Source of the DNA: Heterocephalus glaber
Taxonomy: Eukaryota; Chordata; Mammalia; Rodentia; Bathyergidae
Direction: 5' to 3'
Length of the DNA: 64,000 nucleotides
Assembly: GCF_000247695.1 (NCBI RefSeq)
Contig: NW_004624747.1
Coordinates: forward strand, 27,998,947 to 28,062,946
Part shown: one piece after another, positions 15,337-64,000 of the stretch
Numbering within the stretch: the stretch's first letter is position 1
Layout of the letters: each line of letters starts with the position of its first letter
The notes under the pieces: model-generated
Seen by the model: only the letters and a program-made list of their open reading frames with translations
Database searches by the model: none
What the model was told of the DNA's origin: nothing
Translations under genes and position numbers: made by a program

Positions 15337-15425
15337 GGTTTTTTGGGGGCGGGTACCGGGGATCAAACGCAGGACCTTGTGCTTGCGCAGCAGGCACTGA
15401 AACCATTGAGCTAAATCCCCGGCCC
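15337..15425 (-). mobile_element. ID SINE
   Basis: Reverse-complement ID (gggtaccggggatcaaac, gcagcaggcactg, attgagctaaatccc) inserted just inside the MaLR LTR start. Confidence 0.85.
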
Positions 15426-15654
15426 AAAAATAGTCTTTTAACAAGTGATGCTGGGACACCTGGGTATCCACATGGAAAGAATGAAGGTAGACCTCTTCTC
15501 TCACACCATAACTCAAAGTTAACTCAAAATCCACCAAAGACTGAAACTTAGGAGCTAAAACTATAAAAATGATAGAATAAAACACAGGAGTAAATATTTC
15601 GGACCTTAGATTTGGCAATGGATTCTTGGAAAGACATCAAAAGTATAAGCAACA
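15426..15654 (+). mobile_element. L1 ORF2 3'-region fragment
   Basis: Characteristic L1 text: ggtatccacatgg, aactcaaaatcca, gctaaaactataaaa, tttggcaatggattctt. Confidence 0.75.
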
Positions 15655-15815
15655 AGCTCCGGGATGGTGGCATGCGCCTGTAATCCCAGCACTTGGAGGC
15701 TGAGGAAAGAGGATCACTGTGAGTTTATGGCCAGCATGAGATACATAGTGAGTTCAAGGCCAGGCTGGACCACATAGAGAAGCCCTGTCTCACTTCCCCA
15801 CACACAAAAAAAGCA
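15655..15815 (+). mobile_element. B1-like SINE
   Basis: ggtggcatgcgcctgtaatcccagcac, gaggctgagg, aggccaggctggac, ccctgtctc. It interrupts the surrounding L1. Confidence 0.8.
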
Positions 15816-16107
15816 AAACAGAAAGTAAAAGAACAAAGATGATCTCACACTTCCCAATCTTAGAATGTACTACAAAGTATGCTAATGAGAGCACTGTGGT
15901 GCTGGCATAAGGACACACAGAACATGGAGCAGAACTGAGTGTCCAGGAACAAACTCCACATCTATAGCCAACTGATTTCCACGAGGTGTCAAGACTCCAA
16001 AGGGTAAACAATGGTCTCTTCAACAACTCAGTATTAACATGCGAAAGAATGACATTGGACCCCTACCTTTTCATCATACAGAACTCAAATAGAACAATAA
16101 TCTAAAT
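15816..16107 (+). mobile_element. L1 ORF2 fragment
   Basis: tactacaaagtatgctaat, gtgctggcataag, agccaactgatttcc, gcgaaagaatgacattgga. It continues the interrupted L1. Confidence 0.75.
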
Positions 16108-16272
16108 GGCCTGTGATCCCAGTACTCAGGAGGCTGAGGCAGGAAGATTGCCACAAGTCCAAGGCCAGCCTGGGCTATATAGTGAGTTCGAGGCTAGCCT
16201 GCACTACAAAGTGAAACCCTGTCTCAAAAACAAACATCCTGAGTTCAATCCCCGTACCCCCCCCAAAAAAAC
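16108..16272 (+). mobile_element. B1-like SINE plus truncated ID end
   Basis: B1 body (tgatcccagtactcagg ... gaaaccctgtctcaaaa) followed by only the 3' end of an ID (cctgagttcaatccccgtacc) and an A/C tail. Confidence 0.65.
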
Positions 16273-16344
16273 CAAACGGTAACCTAATTGTAAGTGTGAA
16301 AGCCATAAAAATTTGGGAAGAAAGGATTGGATTTGAAAATGTGT

Positions 16345-16446
16345 TGTTGGAAATGACACCTGCAATCAGGAGGCTGAGGTAGGACAGTCACTATGAGTTC
16401 CAGGCCAGTCTGAACTACACAGTGAAACCCTGCACCCCCCCAAAAT
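16345..16446 (+). mobile_element. B1-like SINE fragment
   Basis: caggaggctgaggtaggac, ttccaggccagtctgaac, gtgaaaccctg. The head is diverged. Confidence 0.6.
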
Positions 16447-16487
16447 ATATAAATACATATATGTATATGTTTATATGTATGCATGTG

Positions 16488-16615
16488 GGCAAAGTACTTG
16501 AAAAGAAATAGCTAAAAAGACCCACAACTATACAAACAGCCAAGGAACACAGGAGAAGATAATCAGCATCTATAGCTACTAGGGAGATGCAAGCTGAAAT
16601 CACCCACTGAATCAA
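16488..16615 (+). mobile_element. L1 ORF2 3' fragment
   Basis: gggcaaagtacttgaa, gaagataatcagcat, agggagatgcaagctgaaat are typical of the end of L1 ORF2. Confidence 0.6.
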
Positions 16616-17698
16616 AAGGGAACCAAGGACTACCAGGAAGACGGTGGAGTGGACAGCCAAGAAACAGCCTCTCTGAGACTTGGTGTCCAGACGCTGGAAT
16701 ATAGCAATGTGAGGCAGAGAAGGAAGTGGGTCCCTGGAACCCAGCAAGGATCTGAAGCCCACTGGGAGAGTGAGGAGAGAAACTTCAGTGAAGAAGGAGG
16801 AGGTAGCAAGCAGCACTTTCTCCCCTGAGCCCAACCCACTGTGTTGGAAGGGCAGCTAAAACCTGCAGACACGGTGACTACTGGCAACTCCAGAGGCCCC
16901 CACAGAGAAACGCATCAGTGGAATGGAGCAGTGGGTGCAGTGGGCTGCAGTGGCTAGTGACTTATGTGGATTCAGATGTCCCCCAGGAGGGGCGATTAGC
17001 TGGTAGCCATCTTGGAGAGGGCCGAACTGAGCTCGGAACTCAGAGCAGCTGAAAGCTGGCTCCATCAGAGTGAGGCAGAACCGAGTTCAAGCCGACTGGA
17101 GATACCCGGAGTGTTGCAGGCTGAACAAATCGGGTTCCAGCCTCACAGCCAGAAACCAGCCTGAGCTTCAGAACAAAAGGTGAAGGCTTTGCTGGGATTA
17201 TCCACTACCCCTCCACAGATCTATGGCTGGCTTGCTGGGAGTAATCAACACAGATCTGGTCTCTGTGTGTCCAATTTGCCTACCAGTGACAGCAGAGACA
17301 CACCTTGAAGAGAACATTTTAAAAAATATTTTTTCTTTTGTTTTCTTTTTTGTTTGTTCTTACGTGCGAACATTGTCTCTAGGTTTTGCTGTTGTTGTTC
17401 TGCTTCTATTTTTATTCCTTCCTCCACTTTCCTTCCTGTCTTCTTCACCCGTTCCCTAAGTTTGCGTGATCTTCCTCTGTCCTCCAGCCTTGCTTCTAAT
17501 CTCTTCCTCTATTTTTCTATTTTTCCCCCTAACCCCACTTAAATTCTCCCCTGAGTATAAAAGCACCACACTGAGGGCATATTTACTGTATCCAATTTTC
17601 TGGTTTGTTTTAGATTTTGTTATATAACCACAAACCTAGTTCATATGGTTAAAGGTGGCAAATCAGTAGTTACCACAGTTTCTTGTTTTCTAGGCTGT
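16616..17698 (+). mobile_element. Probable L1 5' UTR remnant
   Basis: GC-rich block resembling L1 5' UTRs (gtagccatcttggagagggcc, aagaaacagcctc, tcaacacagatctgg) followed by a T/C-rich stretch. The family assignment is tentative, and no ORF1 is recognisable. Confidence 0.4.
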
Positions 17699-17712
17699 CT
17701 GATGCTATTGTT

Positions 17713-17796
17713 TTTGTTTTGGTACTGGGGATTGAACTTGGGACCTTGTGCTTGGAAGGCAGGTTGGCAGAACCACTGAACTAAAATCCCTGGGCC
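17713..17796 (-). mobile_element. ID SINE (outer, split by a second ID)
   Basis: ttttggtactggggattgaac ... ctgaactaaaatccctgggcc. The 13-base word tgatgctattgtt at 17700-17712 recurs at 18084-18096 and is its target-site duplication. A second aaaatccctggccc end lies at 18070-18083. Confidence 0.8.
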
Positions 17797-17913
17797 TAGG
17801 GCTAGGAATTTTAGCTCAGTGGTTTCATTGCCTGCTGCGAAGGCACAAGGACCCAAGTTTGATCCCCAGGACCAAAAAAATTTTTCTTAAATAAAATAAA
17901 ATAAACTTTGAAG
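17797..17913 (+). mobile_element. ID SINE (inner) with AAATA tail running into the gap
   Basis: gggctaggaattttagctcag ... gatccccaggacc, A tail, then (AAAATA)n. Opposite orientation to the ID it interrupts. Confidence 0.8.
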
Positions 17914-18013
17914 NNNNNNNNNNNNNNNNNNNNNNNNNNNNNNNNNNNNNNNNNNNNNNNNNNNNNNNNNNNNNNNNNNNNNNNNNNNNNNNNNNNNNNN
18001 NNNNNNNNNNNNN
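17914..18013. other. Assembly gap of 100 Ns
   Basis: Exactly 100 Ns, the conventional size for a gap of unknown length. Confidence 0.98.
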
Positions 18014-18083
18014 TGAGGCATTTCTAAAGGAAAAGCATTTTTCTTAAATAAAATAAAATAAAATAAAATAAAATCCCTGGCCC
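18014..18083. repeat. AAAAT tail and ID end after the gap
   Basis: tttttcttaaataaaataaa at 18038 repeats the sequence at 17881 left of the gap. It is followed by the terminal ID word aaaatccctggccc. Confidence 0.7.
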
Positions 18084-18469
18084 TGATGCTATTGTTATTG
18101 CTGAGGGATTGGTACTTTAGCCAAGGTGACATAATTGTTCTAATCTTCCTGGTGTGCCATGACTGACATTGCCTAAGGGTCATAAACTATACTATAGGTT
18201 GGTGCCAAAGAACCAGAGGCTAGGCTAGGTAGGCAGCAACTTCTGGTTCCCAATATATCAAAGGGGTGGGATCTTGCAACAGACTCAAAACCCAAAAGCC
18301 AGCTACACCTGGAAGACATCTCTGAAAAGTAGTCATTTCCTAAGGGTTCTAAATACTAGCAATAAAGCTACTTGTCATACTCAATTTACAGGCATCAATC
18401 CAGGAATTAAACCCGAAGGGAACCAAGCAGTAGGAAGCGCCCGCATTGGCAGAGATGGGTAGAAGCTGG

Positions 18470-18645
18470 GACACTTGGACATGGCTGGTGGGAACAGAAA
18501 TTAGCTCAGCCACTTAGAAAACAGCAGTGCATTCTCAAAAAGTGAAGCATAGTTTTACCTTGTGACCTGTTAGCTCCACTCCAGGTGTGTGCCTGAAATA
18601 ACTGAAAATGTATTCTGTTAGAAAAACTTTGAGCAAATTAAATTT
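18470..18645 (+). mobile_element. L1 ORF2 3' fragment
   Basis: ggctggtgggaacagaaat, aaaacagcagtgcattc, ccactccaggtgtgtgcc match the order of words at L1 ORF2 ends. Confidence 0.55.
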
Positions 18646-18959
18646 GAGTTTAACAGAGCAAAGCACTCGTGCATCAGGAGAGGTCAGAGCCCCGTCCCTG
18701 CCACGTGAGCAGGGAGACATTTCTGCACTGATGGAAACAGGGAGGGAGACAGCATGGCAGGCAGGTGGGGCATAGCCTAGTGTCTGTCCCTTGAACCGCG
18801 GGATCAATCAGCAGCCTGTGATGGCTGAAGCCAGCTGCTGAGATTGAGAGGGACCAGCATGTGTCACTGTCTTCTGCCAAACCAGGGTTCACTCATGTTC
18901 TCGGGTGTAGGTGGCTGCTGGAACTCCAGTGGAGAGGTACCCGCAGGCCCCCTTAAGTT

Positions 18960-19085
18960 AATGTGAACTCAGACTAACACAAAGGCGCTGCATTCACAGT
19001 AGCACTGCCCACCATTGCCAAAAGATAGGAATAGCCTGCCCATCGAGATACAGCCATATCATGGAAGTTTCTTTTCACTCTCTCA
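18960..19085 (+). mobile_element. L1 ORF2 3' fragment
   Basis: attcacagtagcactgccc, caaaagataggaatagcc, gatacagccatatcatgg, as in the ORF2 end. Confidence 0.5.
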
Positions 19086-19164
19086 TTTTTGGTACTGGGG
19101 ATAAAACTCGGGACCTTGCACTTGCAAGGCAGGCAGCAGCACCACTGAGCTAAATCCCCAGCCC
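19086..19164 (-). mobile_element. ID SINE
   Basis: tttttggtactggggataaaac ... ccactgagctaaatccccagccc. Confidence 0.85.
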
Positions 19165-19165
19165 T

Positions 19166-19308
19166 CTTTCTTTTTTTTTTTTTGAGAGTGTCACCACGTA
19201 GTTCAGGTGGCCTTGAACTCACTATATAGCCCAGGCTGGCCTCAAACTCACAGTATTCCTCCTGCCTCAGCCTGCCAAGTGCTGAGATTACAGGTTACCA
19301 CAGCTGGT
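19166..19308 (-). mobile_element. B1-like SINE
   Basis: T run, gagagtgtcaccacg, aggctggcctcaaactcac, gtgctgagattacagg. Confidence 0.8.
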
Positions 19309-19386
19309 TTTCACTCCTTCTAATGGTTAAAACAATTCCATTATATGGATATACCTTGATATACGTTTAGAAAATTCCATTACGAA

Positions 19387-19500
19387 GCAGGCATGGTGGC
19401 ACATACCTATAATCTCAGTATTTGGGAGGTTGAGGCAGGAGGATTGCTCTGAGTTCAAGGCCAGACTGAACTACACAGTGAGAACCTCTCTCTGTCAAAG
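19387..19500 (+). mobile_element. B1-like SINE
   Basis: aggcatggtggcacatacc, tttgggaggttgaggcagg, gttcaaggccagactgaac. Confidence 0.8.
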
Positions 19501-19553
19501 AAAGAGTGAAGTACTGACAGATGCTACCATGTGGGTGATGCTTGAAAAGGCTA

Positions 19554-19644
19554 TGCTGACCAGGGATTTAACTCAGTGGTGCCACTGCCTGCCTGGAAAG
19601 CACAAGGTCCCGCATTCGATCCCCGATACCAAAAAAACCAAAAA
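19554..19644 (+). mobile_element. ID SINE
   Basis: ctgaccagggatttaactcag ... cgcattcgatccccgatacc and an A tail. Confidence 0.8.
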
Positions 19645-19649
19645 CTGCT

Positions 19650-19835
19650 GTGCTCAATGAACAAAACCAGTAGCCAGACATGAAATATCCAAAACTGAAA
19701 AACCTGTGGGGATGAAAGCAGATCCGTCACTGGCAGAGAGGGGAACAAGGAATGACCAATGGTTTAGGGGTTTTATTTGGGGTGGGGAGAATGTTTTGGA
19801 AGCGAATGCACAATGTCATGAATTCACTGTCCGTG
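19650..19835 (+). mobile_element. L1 3' UTR fragment (probable)
   Basis: gtagccagacatgaaatatcc, tggtttaggggttttatttg, caatgtcatgaattcactg resemble L1 3' ends. Confidence 0.4.
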
Positions 19836-19923
19836 TTTTTTTTTCTTTTGGTCCCGGGGATTGAATTCTGGACCTTGCGCTTGTGAGGCAGGTGGCAGAA
19901 CCACTGAGCTAAATGCCTGGCCC
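19836..19923 (-). mobile_element. ID SINE
   Basis: ttttggtcccggggattgaat ... ccactgagctaaatgcctggccc. Confidence 0.85.
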
Positions 19924-20019
19924 ATGTCAGTGTTGACTTGAAAACTGAGGCAGGATAGGAGAAATAAATATAGGTAGAAAAGAGACAAAGAAACTTGTAA
20001 TTAAAAATTGTACTTTTTA

Positions 20020-20099
20020 GGGCCAGGGATTTAGCTCAGTGGCACCGTGCCTGTCTCAAAAGCACAAGGTTCTGAGTTCAGTCCCCGGTGCTGAAAAAA
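20020..20099 (+). mobile_element. ID SINE with target-site duplication
   Basis: gggccagggatttagctcag ... cagtccccggtgctg. Flanked by attgtacttttta at 20007 and attgtgctttta at 20099. Confidence 0.88.
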
Positions 20100-20111
20100 T
20101 TGTGCTTTTAA

Positions 20112-21433
20112 GGAAACTGCAACTTCAGGACACAAAGTTAGCCAAGTTATAATCCCCTTTTCCTTTCCAAGAAACTCAATAAAACACTCCTAAGAACGCT
20201 GCAGATACAATGTATCTGTCAGCTAGGCCCACTCTTCTCACCTGGCCGTTGAAGATCTCCATACTACAAACCCCACAGACTCCAAGCCCAAGAACACCAC
20301 TAAGTGGGCAGCACATCCCCAAATGCCAAACAAAGGCAAATGGGCTGGATTCCAGCTAGGCTACTGAAGGTGTAAGGAGCAGAGGTAAGAATATATGTGC
20401 TAGGTCACCTAGCCTGGGGACACCCCAGACCACACGGAAACCTCGGTCCAGGCTGTGGAGCACCTCATCCTGTGAGCACCCACACTCCCTTCTGTAGAAG
20501 CAGCACAGGCAGAAACCGAGTTAATCTTCAGCAAATGAACAGTGAAAACTCTTGCCCCATCAGGCTTCTCGGGGCCACCATGCAAATACCAAGCAAGCAT
20601 GACATTCTGCAGAGGGCAAGCTACATGTAAACGTTAACACTCATACCTTGGACACGGAAAGCAGATTTCTACCCCAGAGCCTGTGACCCCCTTCTCGGAG
20701 TTGATGCACCAAGGGGTCCTTATTGAGCCTTCCCTGAGGACCATCGTTGTGGACCTGTCAGATGGGCTCCTGGAATGTGGCCTACCAACATCGCACAGGC
20801 TGCCGGGAGAGGGGCAGAGGCAGCCAACCTGTAGATGGCCTTCCTCATGCTTATCAGGCTCACCCCTCACCCTCTCCACGTATGTCAAGTCCTTACAGAA
20901 ATCTCAGCCTCCAAGTCCTCTCTTGGACTCTGCGCCCTTCACTTTCTATTCTTTCACCCCGAGGCAATGGCCTCTCACACACTGTGCCTTGAACGGCACC
21001 TCTTGAGCGTGTCCTTTCTTCCTAAATAAGTCTGCTGTGCTTTTCATGGATGCAGCCTGAAATTCTTTTCCTGTGACATAAATTACTGAACCTACAGCCT
21101 ACTCCCTGGGTGGGGTAATCTGAGGTCACCCTCTCTTCTTAGGGGGGAGAGCTTGGACCTCATTTGACAAGATGTTTGGTCATTATGTGGCTTTCCTCAC
21201 TGTAAGAGCGTAAAATATTATTTTGTGAAATACTATGTTTTGGATTTACTTCAGAATAATGCAGGTGGTGTTGGGATACTAAAGTTACAAAAACAAAACA
21301 AACTCTTTGTACAAGGGAAAAAAGATCGGCACCAGATATGGTGTACACATCCATAGTGCCAGCACTCATAAGAGGCTGAGGCAGGATCTTCAATTTAAAT
21401 ACAACCTTAACAATGTAGCAACTTGGTGAAAAC
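20112..21433. other. Intergenic upstream of P2RX2, mostly unrecognised
   Basis: A B1-like scrap (aagaggctgaggcaggatc) lies at about 21365-21395. Otherwise no element or gene is recognised. Confidence 0.4.
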
Positions 21434-21457
21434 ATGTTCAGAACTAAAAAGTTAAAA

Positions 21458-21511
21458 AGGGCTGAGAACGCAGCTCACTGCAAAGGCCCTGGGTTCTACC
21501 CCCAGTTGGGG
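21458..21511 (+). mobile_element. Decayed ID-like remnant in the P2RX2 upstream region
   Basis: gggctgagaacgcagctcac and aaggccctgggttctaccccc keep box A and box B spacing but are diverged and shortened. It sits about 200 bases before the P2RX2 start codon. Confidence 0.45.
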
Positions 21512-21711
21512 GCAGGGTGGAAAGTGGATGCAGAGCAGAGGCCTGGGCCTTCCAGTACGGGCCTGTGGTTGCTGCCTCAGCCTCAAGCCAGCCAGGTCCC
21601 GGCCCCACCCCACACCGCTCCTCCCTCCTGGCCTCGCAGTCCCCTCCCAAGCTCCAGTCCTCCCGCCTCGGGCACCTGCAGCGCCGCAGCAGGAGTGGGG
21701 CTCAGGGCGCC

Positions 21712-24146
<2,435 letters not shown>

Positions 24147-24450
24147 GCTTCCGGTCCTGACTGTGCTGCAGACCTGGGCCCCAAAGTTCCTGCCTGGCTG
24201 CTCTGGCACACCCTATAGCCATATCTTGATGCCCCTGGAGGCCAGGGGTGGGAGCCCTGAACAGAGGGAACCCTTCCCTCAGCCGAGGTCTGCAAGGGCA
24301 GGCAGGTCCCTGCCAACTCAAGTCCTCCTGACACACCCTGGGTGATACTACATCACAGCTGAGTTCTGAGGGGCTTCCCCCCACCTCCACCTCAACAACC
24401 TTTTAACTTTGCCCAAACCCTTCCCTTGGAAGCCACAGCATGCTGAACCC

Positions 24451-24456
24451 AATAAA
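24451..24456 (+). terminator. P2RX2: P2RX2 poly(A) signal AATAAA
   Basis: Canonical hexamer 305 bases after the P2RX2 stop, in the expected orientation. Confidence 0.75.
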
Positions 24457-26028
24457 AGTGAGCTGGAAAGCCCCTGGCCTCATTCTTGGGGGAAACCAGT
24501 GAGCCCAAGCGACCCATATGGGACAGCCATCCCTATCCAAGGTGCTGCTGGCTGCATTGTCCCTTGGCTGGGTGACCTCCCTTGCCAGCCAAGGGCAGAG
24601 TACAGGGCACCTCGTCATGCCATGCATGTGTGTGCAGTACCAGACAACACTGTCTACCTGCACTGGGTCTGAGTGCTACCTCATCCCAAGACCCAGGAGC
24701 TGGGAAGAGACCCGGTCTGTGTGCCCAAGCCAAGTCTGGAAAGTCCCTGCTACGAGTTCCAAGCCCCAGTGATGGGTGTGGGTGCTTTGGAGGGACACTA
24801 TCTCCCAACCCTCACAAAGACCCTCCCTTCCTTGGTTAGGTCCCACACAGGCCTCCAAACACCTGCGACATTCTTGGCTTGGTTTGCGAGACATCTAGAG
24901 AAATGAGCCTTTCCACTTGAGGCCCTGGCTGGCGGCTCAGGTTTCTCACTGAGCACTGGGACAGCCCCGTCCTGCTGCAGGGTGGCTCTGCTGAGGGACA
25001 CAGATGTTCCTGGCCCAATCACACCACTCAAACTCAACCACCTCCAGCTCGGCTTCCAGGAAGCCTAGTTACCCCGCCTCTCCTTCCTCTAACTCACTGG
25101 CCCTAATTTGATTAGATCTCCACTCCGGAGGTCTCAGCATAGCTCAGGCCTGGCCCACAGTCCAGGCCGGCAGGTCCAGGCAGTGTCAAGTTTCTCCCCA
25201 GACTGACGGATGGAGACTGACAGGCTGAGGCTAGATACCAAGCTAGTTGCCTTCCGAGCTCACACAAACACACAGCAGCAATCTAAAGAAAGGTAGAAGT
25301 GTAAGATTTAAGTGAGAAGTACAGCGAGTGATATCAGATAGCAAGGACAAGGTGACCTGAGCCTCCTGGGAGCCTGTGGGGTCTCTGCTTTCCTAGGAGG
25401 CCCTGCCTTGCTACACTAGCCTGTGCCTTGACATGAAAGAGGAACATGGGTGAGCTGGGGTCAGCTGCCCCTGCCATCGTCTCAGGAGAAAGAGGTAGGG
25501 GCCTCTGCAGTGCTGGGACAGTGATGACACGGACACCCCCTCCTGCCTGTTCTGAACGGGAAGTCTGTAAGGAGTAAGCATCCCAGTTCTACAGGGTAAG
25601 GTCTGGGATCCCCAGAAACCAGCTCAGATCCCACTCCCACAGGCTGCAGGGGGCGCCTCTCCACAGAACACGGGAGGCTCCAGCCTGGGAACCCTCCTCA
25701 TCTTGTGTGTACCTCTGCCCAGTGCCCAATCTCCACCCCCCTCAGCCCTGCCCTGCGGGTGGTCAGCAGCCTCAGGGGCAGAGGAACAGCTGGATTAGGT
25801 GTGTGTCTCAGGGGGCTTTCCCACCCCACCTAGCTGGTGCAGGAGCCCTCCGAACAGGTTCATTCCATGGAAAATGACCCTCAGGACCCCGAGGCCTTCT
25901 CAGTGGAGGACCTGCTCAGGCCACCACCAGGGCCAGGCCACTTCTGCTGCTGCCCGTTCGGGGCCCTCCCTGGTCATCCTGTCCTTGGGAGTGTGGAGAG
26001 CTGGGAGACGTGGTACCCGGTGCGCTCA
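24457..26028. other. P2RX2/POLE convergent intergenic region
   Basis: Holds the POLE 3' UTR at its right end. I find no AATAAA or ATTAAA on the minus strand here; only a weak variant AATGAA exists at 25859-25864, so the POLE cleavage site cannot be placed. No repeats are recognised, which is notable beside the SINE-rich flanks. Confidence 0.45.

Positions 26029-64000
<37,972 letters not shown>

Noticed and set aside
25859..25864. AATGAA on the minus strand as the POLE poly(A) signal
   Set aside because: A weak variant with no supporting downstream element visible; not strong enough to call.

Overview
The window is unfinished mammalian nuclear DNA, most likely from a rodent outside the mouse/rat group. 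The interspersed repeats point there: dozens of BC1/ID-type tRNA-derived SINEs (box A TTTAGCTCAGTGG, box B GAGTTCGATCC, A tail), 7SL-derived B1-like SINEs and L1 fragments. The ID subfamily ends in GGTACC before its A tail, unlike the murine ID consensus. The species itself cannot be read from the sequence. One 100-N assembly gap lies at 17914-18013. Layout from left to right: bases 1-150 look like the 3' end of a plus-strand transcript; by synteny with human 12q24.33 this would be FBRSL1, which is an inference. Positions 150-7700 are intergenic with no convincing gene. LRCOL1 (leucine-rich colipase-like 1) is on the minus strand in three exons at 7710-8871. Positions 8.9-21.4 kb are repeat-rich intergenic DNA with L1, an ERVL-MaLR relic, ID and B1 elements and the gap. 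P2RX2 (ATP-gated P2X2 channel) is on the plus strand in twelve coding exons at 21712-24146, with a poly(A) signal at 24451. POLE (catalytic subunit of DNA polymerase epsilon) fills the rest on the minus strand. Forty-three consecutive coding exons, 7 to 49 by human numbering, run from 61924 down to the stop at 26029; exons 1-6 lie beyond the right edge. Every POLE and P2RX2 exon junction was checked by hand for splice dinucleotides and reading phase. The visible POLE exons join into one open frame of 2,092 codons, and the P2RX2 exons into 411 codons. P2RX2 and POLE are convergent, with about 1.9 kb between their stop codons. The three genes are not a functional unit: a secreted colipase-like protein, a plasma-membrane cation channel and a nuclear replicative polymerase share only conserved synteny. 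I found no undescribed gene system. The points worth a second look are a GC-AG intron in the POLE proofreading domain, a P2RX2 terminal intron whose retention is not frame-preserving, an immunoglobulin-switch-like pentamer array in P2RX2 intron 1, tandem colipase modules in LRCOL1, and several insertions readable from their target-site duplications: an ID dimer inside one duplication, a U6 fragment beside an ID, nested IDs at the gap, and two inverted-repeat DNA transposon relics.
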